The position numbers were made by a program, and so were the translations under genes. A stretch of 64,000 nt of DNA, from positions 27,939,501-28,003,500 of the forward strand of contig NC_079881.1 in assembly GCF_029227915.1 (NCBI RefSeq). The letters run 5' to 3'. This document shows positions 48,101-61,930 of the stretch, one piece after another. Under the pieces are notes generated by a model. The model was not told the DNA's origin. It was given only the letters and a program-made list of their open reading frames with translations, and did not search any database. This DNA comes from Hydractinia symbiolongicarpus. Lineage: Eukaryota; Cnidaria; Hydrozoa; Anthoathecata; Hydractiniidae. The number at the start of each line of letters is the position of its first letter. Position 1 is the stretch's first letter.

Positions 48101-49400
48101 TAGTCAAAAGTATACAAAGAAAGTACCCAGGGAGTAAACTCATTTCCCGAACGATTTTTTAAATTACTTTTTCACCACTAAAACGCATGAGACTTGTAGT
48201 TTTTGAAAATGTTTTCATTTTTGATGAGACGCTGAATAAAAGAAGTTTTATCGCCGGCAAACGAAAACCTGCGATTTCCCGTAAATCCTGGACTCGGCTT
48301 GTATAGTCAAAAGTATACAAAGAAAGTACCCAGGGAGTAAACTCATTTCCCAAACGATTTTTTAAATTATTATTTCACCACTAAAACGCATGAGACTTGT
48401 AATTTTCAAGAATGTTTTCATTTTTGATGAGACGCTGAATAAATGCAGTTTAATCGCCGGCAAACGAAAACCCGCGATTTCCCGTAAATCCCGGGCTTGG
48501 CACGTATAGTCAAATGTATACAAAGAAAGTACCCTGTGAGTAAACTCATTTCCAGAACGATTTTTTAAATTATTTTGTCACCACTAAAACGCATAAGACT
48601 TGTAGTTTTCAAAAATGTTTTCATTTTTGATGAGACGCTGAATAAAAGATGTTTAATCGCCGGCAAACGAAAACCCGAGATTTCCCGTAAATCCCGGGCT
48701 TGGCTCGTATAGTCAAAAGTATAGAAAGAAAGTACCCAGGGAGTAAACTCATTTCCCGAACGATTTTTTATATTATTTTTTTACCACTAAACGCATGAGA
48801 CTTGTAGTTTTCAAAAATATTTTCATACTTGATGGGACGCTGAATAAAAGAAGTTTAATCGCCGGCAAACGAAAATCCGCGATTTCCCGTAAATCCCGGA
48901 CTCGGCCCGTATAGTCAAAAGTATACAAAGAAAGTACCCAGGGAGTAAACTCATTTCCCGAACAATTTCTTAAATTATTTTTTCACCACTAAAACGCATG
49001 AGACTTGTAGTTTTCAAAAATGTTTTCATTTTTGATGAGACGCTGAATAAAAGCAGTTTAATCGCCGGCAAACGAAAACCCGCGATTTCCCGTAAATCCC
49101 GGGCTTGGCACGTATAGTTGAATGTATACAAAGAAAGTACCCTGTGAGTAAACTCATTTCCAGAACGATTTTTTAAATTATTTTTTCACCACTAAAACGC
49201 ATAAGACTTGTAGTTTTTAAAACTGTTTTCATTTTTGATAAGACGCTGAATAAAAGAAGTTTAATCGCCGGCAAACGAAAACCCGCGATTTCCCGTAAAT
49301 CCCAGCTTGGCCCGTATAGTCAAAAGTATACAAAGAAAGTACCCAGGGAGTGAACTCATTTCCCGAACGACTTTTTAAATTATTTTTTCACCACTAAATC

Positions 49401-50130
49401 GCATGAGACTTGTAGTTTTCAAGAATGTTTTCATTTTTGATGAGACGCTGAATAAAAGCAGTTTAATCGCCGGCAAACGAAAACCCGCGATTTCCCGTAA
49501 ATCCCGGGCTTGGCACGTATAGTCGAATGTATACAAAGAAAGTACCCTGTGAGTAAACTCATTTCCAGAACGATTTTTTAAATTATTTTTTCACCACTAA
49601 AACGCATAAGACTTGTAGTTTTTAAAACTGTTTTCATTTTTGATAAGACGCTGAATAAAAGAAGTTTAATCGCCGGCAAACGAAAACCCGCGATTTCCCG
49701 TAAATCCCGGCTTGGCCCGTATAGTCAAAAGTATACAAAGAAAGTACCCAGGGAGTAAACTCATTTCCCGAACGACTTTTTAAATTATTTTTTCACCACT
49801 AAATCGCATGAGACTTGTAGTTTTCAAAAATGTTTTCATTTTTGATGAGACGCTGAATAAAAGCAGTTTAATCGCTGGCAAACGAAAACCTGCGTTTTCC
49901 CTAAATCTCGGACTCGGCCCGTATAGTCAAAAGTATACAAAGAAAGTACCCAGGGAGTAAACTCATTTCCCGAACGATTTTTTAAATTATTTTTTCACCA
50001 CTAAAACGCCTGAGACTTGTAGTTTTCAAAAATGTTTTCATTTTTGATGAGACGCTGAATAAAAGAAGTTTATTCGCCGGCAAACGAAAACCCGCGATTT
50101 CTCGTAAATCCCGGGCTTGGCCCGTATAGT
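49401..50130 (-). repeat. Empty-site paralogue 2 of the LINE insertion
   Basis: It has the same left-flank markers up to 49719 and the same right-flank markers from 49720, including the next unit with ACGCCTGAGACTTG that also follows the LINE at about 40690. The uninterrupted GGCCCGTATAG join confirms that the element was added to an existing variant order. Confidence 0.85.
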
Positions 50131-52236
50131 CAAAAGTATACAAAGAAAGTACCCAGGGAGTAAACTCATTTCCCGAACGATTTTTTAAATTACTTTTTCA
50201 CCACTAAAACGCATGAGACTTGTAATTTTCAAGAATGTTTTCATTTTTGATGAGACGCTGAATAAAAGCAGTTTAATCGCGGGCAAACGAAAACCCGCGA
50301 TTTCCCGTAAATCCCGGGCTTGGCACGTATAGTCGAATGTATACAAAGAAAGTACCCTGTGAGTAATCTTATTTCCAGAACGATTTTTTAAATTATTTTG
50401 TCACCACTAAAACGCATAAGACTTGTAGTTTTCAAAAATGTTTTCATTTTTGATGAGACGCTGAATAAAAGATGTTTAATCGCCGGCAAACGAAAACCCG
50501 AGATTTCCCGTAAATCCCGGGCTTGGCCCGTATAGTCGAATGTATACAAAGAAAGTACCCAGGGAGTAAACTCATTTCCCGAACGAGTTTTTAAATTTTT
50601 TTTTCACCACTAAAACGCATGAGACTTGTAGTTTTCAAAAATGTTTTTATTTTTGATGAGACGCTGAATAAAGGAAGTTTATTCGCCGGCAAACGAAACC
50701 CGCGATTTCCCGTAAATCCCGGGCTTGGCCCGTATAGTCAAAAGTATACAAAGAAAGTACCCAGGGAGTAAACTCATTTCCCGAACGATTTTTTAAATTA
50801 CTTTTTCACCACTAAAACGCATTAGACTTGCAGTTTTTAAAAATGTTTTCATTTTTGATAAGAGGCTGAATAAAAGCAGTTTAATCGCCGGCAAACGAAA
50901 TCCCGCGATTTCCCGTAAATCCCGGGCTTGGCACGTATAGTCAAATGTATACAAAGAAAGTACCCTGTGAGTAAACTCATTTCCAGAACGATTTTTTAAA
51001 TTATTTTGTCACCACTAAAACGCATAAGACTTGTAGTTTTCAAAAATGTTTTCATTTTTGATGAGACGCTGAATAAAAGCAGTTTAATCGCCGGCAAACG
51101 AAAACCCGAGATTTCCCGTAAATCCCGGGCTTGGCTCGTATAGTCAAAAGTATAGAAAGAAAGTACCCAGGGAGTAAACTCATTTCCCGAACGATTTTTT
51201 ATATTATTTTTTTACCACTAACCGCATGAGACTTGTAGTTTTCAAAAATATTTTCATATTTGATGGGACGCTGAATAAAAGAAGTTTAATCGCCGGCAAA
51301 CGAAAATCCGCGATTTCCCGTAAATCCCGGACTCGGCCCGTATAGTCAAAAGTATACAAAGAAAGTACCCAGGGAGTAAACTCATTTCCCGAACAATTTC
51401 TTAAATTATTTTTTCACCACTAAAACGCATGAGACTTGTAGTTTTCAAAAATGTTTTCATTTTTGATGAGACGCTGAATAAAAGAAGTTTAATCGCCGGC
51501 AAACGAAAACCCGCGATTTCCCGTAAATCCCGGGCTTGGCCCGTATAGTCAAAAGTATACAAAAAAAATACCCAGGGAGTAAACTCATTTCCCGAACGAT
51601 TTTTTAAATTACTTTTTCACCACTAAAACGCATGAGACTTGTAGTTTTTAAAAATGTTTTCATTTTTGATGAAACGCTGAATAAAAGAAGTTTAATTGCC
51701 GGCAAACAAAAACCTGCGATTTCCCGTAAATCCTGGACTCGGCCCGTATAGTCAAAAGTATACAAAGAAAGTACCCAGGGAGTAAACTCATTTCCCAAAC
51801 GATTTTTTAAATTATTATTTCACCACTAAAACGCATGAGACTTGTAGTTTTCAAGAATGTTTTCATTTTTGATGAGACGCTGAATAAAAGCAGTTTAATC
51901 GCCGGCAAACGAAAACCCCCGATTTCCCGTAAATCCCGGGCTTGGCACGTATAGTCGAATGTATACAAAGAAAGTACCCTGTGAGTAAACTCATTTCCAG
52001 AACGATTTTTTAAATTATTTTTTCACCACTAAAACGCATAAGACTTGTAGTTTTTAAAACTGTTTTCATTTTTGATAAGACGCTGAATAAAAGAAGTTTA
52101 ATCGCCGGCAAACGAAAACCCGCGATTTCCCGTAAATCCCGGCTTGGCCCGTGTAGTCAAAAGTATACAAAGAAAGTACCCAGGGAGTGAACTCATTTCC
52201 CGAACGACTTTTTAAATTATTTTTTCACCACTAAAT

Positions 52237-52966
52237 CGCATGAGACTTGTAGTTTTCAAGAATGTTTTCATTTTTGATGAGACGCTGAATAAAAGCAGTT
52301 TAATCGCCGGCAAACGAAAACCCGCGATTTCCCGTAAATCCCGGCTTGGCACGTATAGTCGAATGTATACAAAGAAAGTACACTGTGAGTAAACTCATTT
52401 CCAGAACGATTTTTTAAATTATTTTTTCACCACTAAAACGCATAAGACTTGTAGTTTTTAAAACTGTTTTCATTTTTGATAAGACGCTGAATAAAAGAAG
52501 TTTAATCGCCGGCAAACGAAAACCCGCGATTTCCCGTAAATCCCGGCTTGGCCCGTATAGTCAAAAGTATACAAAGAAAGTACCCAGGGAGTAAACTCAT
52601 TTCCCGAACGACTTTTTAAATTATTTTTTCACCACTAAATCGCATGAGACTTGTAGTTTTCAAAAATGTTTTCATTTTTGATGAGACGCTGAATAAAAGC
52701 AGTTTAATCGCTGGCAAACGAAAACCTGCGATTTCCCTAAATCTCGGACTCGGCCCGTATAGTCAAAAGTATACAAAGAAAGTACCCAGGGAGTAAACTC
52801 ATTTCCCGAACGATTTTTTAAATTATTTTTTCACCACTAAAACGCCTGAGACTTGTAGTTTTCAAAAATGTTTTCATTTTTGATGAGACGCTGAATAAAA
52901 GAAGTTTATTCGCCGGCAAACGAAAACCCGCGATTTCTCGTAAATCCCGGGCTTGGCCCGTATAGT
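52237..52966 (-). repeat. Empty-site paralogue 3 of the LINE insertion
   Basis: The left-flank match ends at 52555 and the right-flank match begins at 52556, followed by the ACGCCTGAGACTTG unit near 52848. Paralogues 2 and 3 are 2836 bp apart (14 monomers) and belong to a longer repeated block of about 2.8-3.0 kb. Confidence 0.82.
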
Positions 52967-53869
52967 CAAAAGTATACAAAGAAAGTACCCAGGGAGTAAA
53001 CTCATTTCCCGAACGATTTTTTAAATTACTTTTTCACCACTAAAACGCATGAGACTTGTAGTTTTTAAAAATGTTTTCATTTTTGATGAGACGCTGAATA
53101 AAAGAAGTTTAATCGCCGACAAACGAAAACCTGCGATTTCCCGTAAATCCTGGACTCGGCCCGTATAGTCAAAAGTATACAAAGAAAGTACCCAGGGAGT
53201 AAACTCATTTCCCAAACGATTTTTTAAATTATTATTTCACCACTAAAACGCATGAGACTTGTAATTTTCAAGAATGTTTTCATTTTTGATGAGACGCTGA
53301 ATAAAAGCAGTTTAATCGCCGGCAAACGAAAACCCGCGATTTTCCGTAAATCCCGGGCTTGGCACGTATAGTCGAATGTATACAAAGAAAGTACCCTGTG
53401 AGTAATCTTATTTCCAGAACGATTTTTTAAATTATTTTGTCACCACTAAAACGCATAAGACTTGTAGTTTTCAAAAATGTTTTCATTTTTGATGAGACGC
53501 TGAATAAAAGATGTTTAATCGCCGGCAAACGAAAACCCGAGATTTCCCGTAAATCCCGGGCTTGGCCCGTATAGTCAAAAGTATAGAAAGAAAGTACCCA
53601 GGGAGTAAACTCATTTCCCGAACGATTTTTTATATTATTTTTTTACCACTAAACGCATGAGACTTGTAGTTTTCAAAAATATTTTCATATTTGATGGGAC
53701 GCTGAATAAAAGAAGTTTAATCACCGGCAAACGAAAACCCGCGATTTCCCGTAAATCCCGGCTTGGCCCGTATAGTCAAAAGTATACAAAGAAAGTACCC
53801 AGGGAGTAAACTCATTTCCCGAACGATTTTTTAAATTATTTTTGCACCACTAAAACGCATGAGACTTGT

Positions 53870-55491
53870 AGTTTTCAAAAATGTTTTCATTTTTGATGAG
53901 ACGCTGAATAAAAGCAGTTTAATCGCCGGCAAACGAAATCCCGCGTTTGCCCGTAAATCCGGAGCTTGGCCCGTATAGTCGAATGTATACAAAGAAAGTA
54001 CCCAGGGAGTAAACTCATTTCCCGAACGATTTTTTAAATTTTTTTTTCACCACTAAAACGCATGAGACTTGTAGTTTTCAAAAATGTTTTCATTTTTGAT
54101 GAGACGCTGAATAAAGGAAGTTTATTCGCCGGCAAACGAAACCCGCGATTTCCCGTAAATCCCGGGCTTGGCCCGTATAGTCAAAAGTATACAAAGAAAG
54201 TACCCAGGGAGTAAACTCATTTCCCGAACGATTTTTTAAATTACTTTTTCACCACTAAAACGCATTAGACTTGCAGTTTTTAAAAATGTTTTCATTTTTG
54301 ATAAGACGCTGAATAAAAGAAGTTTAATCGCCGACAAACGAAAACCTGCGATTTCCCGTAAATCCTGGACTCGGCCCGTATAGTCAAAAGTATACAAAGA
54401 AAGTACCCAGGGAGTAAACTCATTTCCCAAACGATTTTTTAAATTATTATTTCACCACTAAAACGCATGAGACTTGTAATTTTCAAGAATGTTTTCATTT
54501 TTGATGAGACGCTGAATAAAAGCAGTTTAATCGCCGGCAAACGAAAACCCGCGATTTTCCGTAAATCCCGGGCTTGGCACGTATAGTCGAATGTATACAA
54601 AGAAAGTACCCTGTGAGTAATCTTATTTCCAGAACGATTTTTTAAATTATTTTGTCACCACTAAAACGCATAAGACTTGTAGTTTTCAAAAATGTTTTCA
54701 TTTTTGATGAGACGCTGAATAAAAGCAGTTTAATCGCCGGCAAACGAAATCCCGCGTTTGCCCGTAAATCCGGAGCTTGGCCCGTATAGTCGAATGTATA
54801 CAAAGAAAGTACCCAGGGAGTAAACTCATTTCCCGAACGATTTTTTAAATTTTTTTTTCACCACTAAAACGCATGAGACTTGTAGTTTTCAAAAATGTTT
54901 TCATTTTTGATGAGACGCTGAATAAAGGAAGTTTATTCGCCGGCAAACGAAACCCGCGATTTCCCGTAAATCCCGGGCTTGGCCCGTATAGTCAAAAGTA
55001 TACAAAGAAAGTACCCAGGGAGTAAACTCATTTCCCGAACGATTTTTTAAATTACTTTTTCACCACTAAAACGCATTAGACTTGCAGTTTTTAAAAATGT
55101 TTTCATTTTTGATAAGACGCTGAATAAAAGAAGTTTAATCGCCGACAAACGAAAACCTGCGATTTCCCGTAAATCCTGGACTCGGCCCGTATAGTCAAAA
55201 GTATACAAAGAAAGTACCCAGGGAGTAAACTCATTTCCCAAACGATTTTTTAAATTATTATTTCACCACTAAAACGCATGAGACTTGTAATTTTCAAGAA
55301 TGTTTTCATTTTTGATGAGACGCTGAATAAAAGCAGTTTAATCGCCGGCAAACGAAAACCCGCGATTTTCCGTAAATCCCGGGCTTGGCACGTATAGTCG
55401 AATGTATACAAAGAAAGTACCCTGTGAGTAATCTTATTTCCAGAACGATTTTTTAAATTATTTTGTCACCACTAAAACGCATAAGACTTGT
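53870..55491 (-). repeat. 811-bp (4-monomer) higher-order tandem duplication
   Basis: Copy 1 is about 53870-54680 and copy 2 about 54681-55491. Markers are AATCCGGAGCTTGG, GAATAAAGGAAGTTTATTCG, CATTAGACTTGCAG, AATCGCCGACAAACG and GTAATCTTATTTCCAG (54618 and 55429). The block edges also match 53400-53870, so it sits in a larger nested repeat. Confidence 0.85.
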
Positions 55492-55929
55492 AGTTTTCAA
55501 AAATGTTTTCATTTTTGATGAGACGCTGAATAAAAGATGTTTAATCGCCGGCAAACGAAAACCCGAGATTTCCCGTAAATCCCGGGCTTGGCCCGTATAG
55601 TCAAAAGTATAGAAAGAAAGTACCCAGGGAGTAAACTCATTTCCCGAACGATTTTTTATATTATTTTTTTACCACTAAACGCATGAGACTTGTAGTTTTC
55701 AAAAATATTTTCATATTTGATGGGACGCTGAATAAAAGAAGTTTAATCACCGGCAAACGAAAACCCGCGATTTCCCGTAAATCCCGGCTTGGCCCGTATA
55801 GTCAAAAGTATACAAAGAAAGTACCCAGGGAGTAAACTCATTTCCCGAACGATTTTTTAAATTATTTTTGCACCACTAAAACGCATGAGACTTGTAGTTT
55901 TCAAAAATGTTTTCATTTTTGATGAGACG

Positions 55930-57953
55930 CTGAATAAAAGCAGTTTAATCGCCGGCAAACGAAATCCCGCGTTTGCCCGTAAATCCGGAGCTTGGCCCGT
56001 ATAGTCGAATGTATACAAAGAAAGTACCCAGGGAGTAAACTCATTTCCCGAACGATTTTTTAAATTTTTTTTTCACCACTAAAACGCATGAGACTTGTAG
56101 TTTTCAAAAATGTTTTCATTTTTGATGAGACGCTGAATAAAGGAAGTTTATTCGCCGGCAAACGAAACCCGCGATTTCCCGTAAATCCCGGGCTTGGCCC
56201 GTATAGTCAAAAGTATACAAAGAAAGTACCCAGGGAGTAAACTCATTTCCCGAACGATTTTTTAAATTACTTTTTCACCACTAAAACGCATTAGACTTGC
56301 AGTTTTTAAAAATGTTTTCATTTTTGATAAGACGCTGAATAAAAGCAGTTTAATCGCCGGCAAACGAAATCCCGCGATTTCCCGTAAATCCGGGGCTTGG
56401 CCCGTATAGCCGAATGTATACAAAGAAAGTACCCAGTGAGTAAACTCATTTCCCGAACGATTTTTTAAATTTTTTTTCACCACTAAAACGCATGAGACTT
56501 GTAGTTTTCAAAAATGTTTTCATTTTTGATGAGACGCTTAATGAAAGAGGTTTAATCGCTGGAAAACGAACACCCGCGATTTCCCGTAAATCCCGGGCTT
56601 GGCCCGTATAGTCCAATGTATACAAAGAAAGTACCCTGTGAGTAAACTCATTTCCAGAACGATTTTTTAAATTATTTTTTCACTACTAAAACGCATAAGA
56701 CTTGTAGTTTTTAAAAATGTTTTCATTTTTGATGAGACACTGAATAAAAGACGTTTAATCGCCGGCAAACGAAAACCCGCGATTTCCCGTAAATCCCCGC
56801 TTGGCCCGTATAGTCAAAAGTATACAAAGAAAGTACCCAGGGAGTAAACTCATTTCCCGAACGATTTTTTAAATTAATTTTTTCACCACTAAAACGCATG
56901 AGACTTGTAGTTTTCAAAAATGTTTTCATTTTTGATGAGACGCTGAATAAAAGCAGTTTAATCGCCGGCAAACGAAATCCCGCGTTTGCCCGTAAATCCG
57001 GGGCTTGGCCCGTATAGTCGAATGTATACAAAGAAAGTACCCAGGGAGTAAACTCATTTCCCGAACGATTTTTTAAATTTTTTTTTCACCACTAAAACGC
57101 ATGAGACTTGTAGTTTTCAAAAATGTTTTCATTTTTGATGAGACGCTGAATAAAGGAAGTTTATTCGCCGGCAAACGAAACCCGCGATTTCCCGTAAATC
57201 CCGGGCTTGGCCCGTATAGTCAAAAGTATACAAAGAAAGTACCCAGGGAGTAAACTCATTTCCCGAACGATTTTTAAATTACTTTTTCACCACTAAAACG
57301 CATTAGACTTGCAGTTTTTAAAAATGTTTTCATTTTTGATAAGACGCTGAATAAAAGCAGTTTAATCGCCGGCAAACGAAATCCCGCGATTTCCCGTAAA
57401 TCCGGGGCTTGGCCCGTATAGCTGAATGTATACAAAGAAAGTACCCAGGGAGTAAACTCATTTCCCGAACGATTTTTTAAATTTTTTTTCACCACTAAAA
57501 CGCATGAGACTTGTAGTTTTCAAAAATGTTTTCATTTTTGATGAGACGCTTAATGAAAGAGGTTTAATCGCTGGAAAACGAAAACCCGCGATTTCCCGTA
57601 AATCCCGGGCTTGGCCCGTATAGTCCAATGTATACAAAGAAAGTACCCTGTGAGTAAACTCATTTCCAGAACGATTTTTTAAATTATTTTTTCACTACTA
57701 AAACGCATAAGACTTGTAGTTTTTAAAAATGTTTTCATTTTTGATGAGACGCTGAATAAAAGACGTTTAATCGCCGGCAAACGAAAACCCGCGATTTCCC
57801 GTAAATCCCCGCTTGGCCCGTATAGTCAAAAGTATACAAAGAAAGTACCCAGGGAGTAAACTCATTTCCCGAACGATTTTTTAAATTAATTTTTTCACCA
57901 CTAAAACGCATGAGACTTGTAGTTTTCAAAAATGTTTTCATTTTTGATGAGAC
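55930..57953 (-). repeat. 1012-bp (5-monomer) higher-order tandem duplication
   Basis: Copy 1 is about 55930-56941 and copy 2 about 56942-57953, with an order of ATCCCGCGTTTGCCCG, GGAAGTTTATTCG, CATTAGACTTGCAG, GTATAGCCGAATG or GTATAGCTGAATG, CTTAATGAAAGAGG with TCGCTGGAAAACG, GTCCAATG and AATCCCCGCTTGG. The same order, with more divergence, lies at about 32930-33850 next to the orientation switch. Confidence 0.85.
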
Positions 57954-58304
57954 GCTGAATAAAAGAAGTTTAATCGCCGGCAAACGAAAACCCGCGATTT
58001 CCCGTAAATCCCGGGCTTGGCCCGTATAGTCAAAAGTATACAAAAAAAATACCCAGGGAGTAAACTCATTTCCCGAACGATTTTTTAAATTACTTTTTCA
58101 CCACTAAAACGCATGAGACTTGTAGTTTTTAAAAATGTTTTCATTTTTGATGAGACGCTGAATAAAAGCAGTTTAATCGCCGGCAAACGAAATCCCGCGT
58201 TTGCCCGTAAATCCGGGGCTTGGCCCGTATAGTCGAATGTATACAAAGAAAGTACCCACGGAGTAAACTCATTTCCCGAACGATTTTTTAAATTTTTTTT
58301 TCAC

Positions 58305-60738
58305 CACTAAAACGCATGAGACTTGTAGTTTTCAAAAATGTTTTCATTTTTGATGAGACGCTGAATAAAGGAAGTTTATTCGCCGGCAAACGAAACCCGC
58401 GATTTCCCGTAAATCCCGGGCTTGGCCCGTATAGTCAAAAGTATACAAAGAAAGTACCCAGGGAGTAAACTCATTTCCCGAACGATTTTTTAAATTACTT
58501 TTTCACCACTAAAACGCATTAGACTTGCAGTTTTTAAAAATGTTTTCATTTTTGATAAGACGCTGAATAAAAGCAGTTTAATCGCCGGCAAACGAAATCC
58601 CGCGATTTCCCGTAAATCCGGGGCTTGGCCCGTATAGCTGAATGTATACAAAGAAAGTACCCAGGGAGTAAACTCATTTCCCGAACGATTTTTTAAATTT
58701 TTTTTCACCACTAAAACGCATGAGACTTGTAGTTTTCAAAAATGTTTTCATTTTTGATGAGACGCTTAATGAAAGAGGTTTAATCGCTGGAAAACGAAAA
58801 CCCGCGATTTCCCGTAAATCCCGGGCTTGGCCCGTATAGTCCAATGTATACAAAGAAAGTACCCTGTGAGTAAACTCATTTCCAGAACGATTTTTTAAAT
58901 TAATTTTTTCACCACTAAAACGCATGAGACTTGTAGTTTTCAAAAATGTTTTCATTTTTGATGAGACGCTGAATAAAAGAAGTTTAATCGCCGGCAAACG
59001 AAAACCCGCGATTTCCCGTACATCCCGGGCTTGGCCCGTATAGTCAAAAGTATACAAAAAAAATACCCAGGGAGTAAACTCATTTCCCGAACGATTTTTT
59101 AAATTACTTTTTCACCACTAAAACGCATGAGACTTGTAGTTTTTAAAAATGTTTTCATTTTTGATGAGACGCTGAATAAAAGAAGTTTAATCGGCGGCAA
59201 ACGAAAACCTGCGTTTTCCCGTAAATCCTGGACTCGGCCCGTATAGTCAAAAGTATACAAAGAAAGTACCCAGGGAGTAAACTCATTTCCCAAACGATTT
59301 TTTAAATTATTATTTCACCACTAAAACGCATGAGACTTGTAGTTTTCAAGAATGTTTTCATTTTTGATGAGACGCTGAATAAAAGAAGTTTAATCGCCGG
59401 CAAACGAAAACCCGCGATTTCCCGTAAATCCCGGGCTTGGCCCGTATAGTCAAAAGTATACAAAAAAAATACCCAGGGAGTAAACTCATTTCCCGAACGA
59501 TTTTTTAAATTACTTTTTCACCACTAAAACGCATGAGACTTGTAGTTTTCAAAAATGTTTTCATTTTTGATGAGACGCTGAATAAAGGAAGTTTATTCGC
59601 CGGCAAACGAAACCCGCGATTTCCCGTAAATCCCGGGCTTGGCCCGTATAGTCAAAAGTATACAAAGAAAGTACCCAGGGAGTAAACTCATTTCCCGAAC
59701 GATTTTTTAAATTACTTTTTCACCACTAAAACGCATTAGACTTGCAGTTTTTAAAAATGTTTTCATTTTTGATAAGACGCTGAATAAAAGCAGTTTAATC
59801 GCCGGCAAACGAAATCCCGCGATTTCCCGTAAATCCGGGGCTTGGCCCGTATAGCTGAATGTATACAAAGAAAGTACCCAGGGAGTAAACTCATTTCCCG
59901 AACGATTTTTTAAATTTTTTTTCACCACTAAAACGCATGAGACTTGTAGTTTTCAAAAATGTTTTCATTTTTGATGAGACGCTTAATGAAAGAGGTTTAA
60001 TCGCTGGAAAACGAAAACCCGCGATTTCCCGTAAATCCCGGGCTTGGCCCGTATAGTCCAATGTATACAAAGAAAGTACCCTGTGAGTAAACTCATTTCC
60101 AGAACGATTTTTTAAATTAATTTTTTCACCACTAAAACGCATGAGACTTGTAGTTTTCAAAAATGTTTTCATTTTTGATGAGACGCTGAATAAAAGAAGT
60201 TTAATCGCCGGCAAACGAAAACCCGCGATTTCCCGTACATCCCGGGCTTGGCCCGTATAGTCAAAAGTATACAAAAAAAATACCCAGGGAGTAAACTCAT
60301 TTCCCGAACGATTTTTTAAATTACTTTTTCACCACTAAAACGCATGAGACTTGTAGTTTTTAAAAATGTTTTCATTTTTGATGAGACGCTGAATAAAAGA
60401 AGTTTAATCGGCGGCAAACGAAAACCTGCGTTTTCCCGTAAATCCTGGACTCGGCCCGTATAGTCAAAAGTATACAAAGAAAGTACCCAGGGAGTAAACT
60501 CATTTCCCAAACGATTTTTTAAATTATTATTTCACCACTAAAACGCATGAGACTTGTAGTTTTCAAGAATGTTTTCATTTTTGATGAGACGCTGAATAAA
60601 AGAAGTTTAATCGCCGGCAAACGAAAACCCGCGATTTCCCGTAAATCCCGGGCTTGGCCCGTATAGTCAAAAGTATACAAAAAAAATACCCAGGGAGTAA
60701 ACTCATTTCCCGAACGATTTTTTAAATTACTTTTTCAC
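58305..60738 (-). repeat. 1217-bp (6-monomer) higher-order tandem duplication
   Basis: Copy 1 is about 58305-59521 and copy 2 about 59522-60738. I see no difference between the copies in the parts compared. They share the rare CCCGTACATCCCGGG (near 59016 and 60233) and AATCGGCGGCAAACG with CCTGCGTTTTCCCG. A further, diverged partial copy follows to about 60900 (GAAGATTAATCGG, GTCACAAGTATAC). Confidence 0.9.
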
Positions 60739-60759
60739 CACTAAAACGCATGAGACTTG

Positions 60760-61930
60760 TAGTTTTTAAAAATGTTTTCATTTTTGATGAGACGCTGAAT
60801 AAAAGAAGATTAATCGGCGGCAAACGAAAACCTGCGTTTTCCCGTAAATCCTGGACTCGGCCGTATAGTCACAAGTATACAAAGAAAGTACCCAGGGAGT
60901 AAACTCATTTCCCAAACGATTTTTTAAATTATTATTTCACCACTAAAACGCATGAGACTTGTAGTTTTCAAGAATGTTTTCATTTTTGATGAGACGCTGA
61001 ATAAAAGCAGTTTCATCGCCGGCAAACGAAAACCCGCGATTTCCCGTAAATCCCGGGCTTGGCACGTATAGTCGAATGTATACAAAGAAAGTACCCTGTG
61101 AGTAAACTCATTTCCAGAACGATTTTTTAAATTATTTTTTCACCACTAAAACGCATAAGACTTGTAGTTTTTAAAACTGTTTTCATTTTTGATAAGACGC
61201 TGAATAAAATAAGTTTAATCGCCGGCAAACGAAAAACCCGCGATTTCCCGTAAATCCCGGCTTGGCCCGTATAGTCAAAAGTATACAAAGAAAGTACCCA
61301 GGGAGTAAACTCATTTCCCGAACGATTTTTTAAATTAATTTTTTCACCACTAAAACGCATGAGACTTGTAGTTTTCAAAAATGTTTTCATTTTTGATGAG
61401 ACGCTGAATAAAAGAAGTTTAATCGGCGGCAAACGAAAACCTGCGTTTTCCCGTAAATCCTGGACTCGGCCCGTATAGTCAAAAGTATACAAAGAAAGTA
61501 CCCAGGGAGTAAACTCATTTCCCAAACGATTTTTTAAATTATTATTTCACCACTAAAACGCATGAGACTTGTAGTTTTCAAGAATGTTTTCATTTTTGAT
61601 GAGACGCTGAATAAAAGCAGTTTAATCGCCGGCAAACGAAAACCCGCGATTTCCCGTAAATCCCGGGCTTGGCACGTATAGTCGAATGTATACAAAGAAA
61701 GTACCCTGTGAGTAAACTCATTTCCAGAACGATTTTTTAAATTATTTTTTCACCACTAAAACGCATAAGACTTGTAGTTTTTAAAACTGTTTTCATTTTT
61801 GATAAGACGCTGAATAAAATAAGTTTAATCGCCGGCAAACGAAAAACCCGCGATTTCCCGTAAATCCCGGCTTGGCCCGTATAGTCAAAAGTATACAAAG
61901 AAAGTACCCAGGGAGTAAACTCATTTCCCG
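60760..61930 (-). repeat. 610-bp (3-monomer) tandem duplication
   Basis: Markers AATCGGCGGC, CAAGAATG, GGCACGTATAG, AAAACTGTTTTC, GATAAGACG, the private GAATAAAATAAGTTT (61202 and 61812) and ACGAAAAACCCG recur at an offset of 610. One copy reads TTTCATCGCC where the other has TTTAATCGCC. Confidence 0.8.
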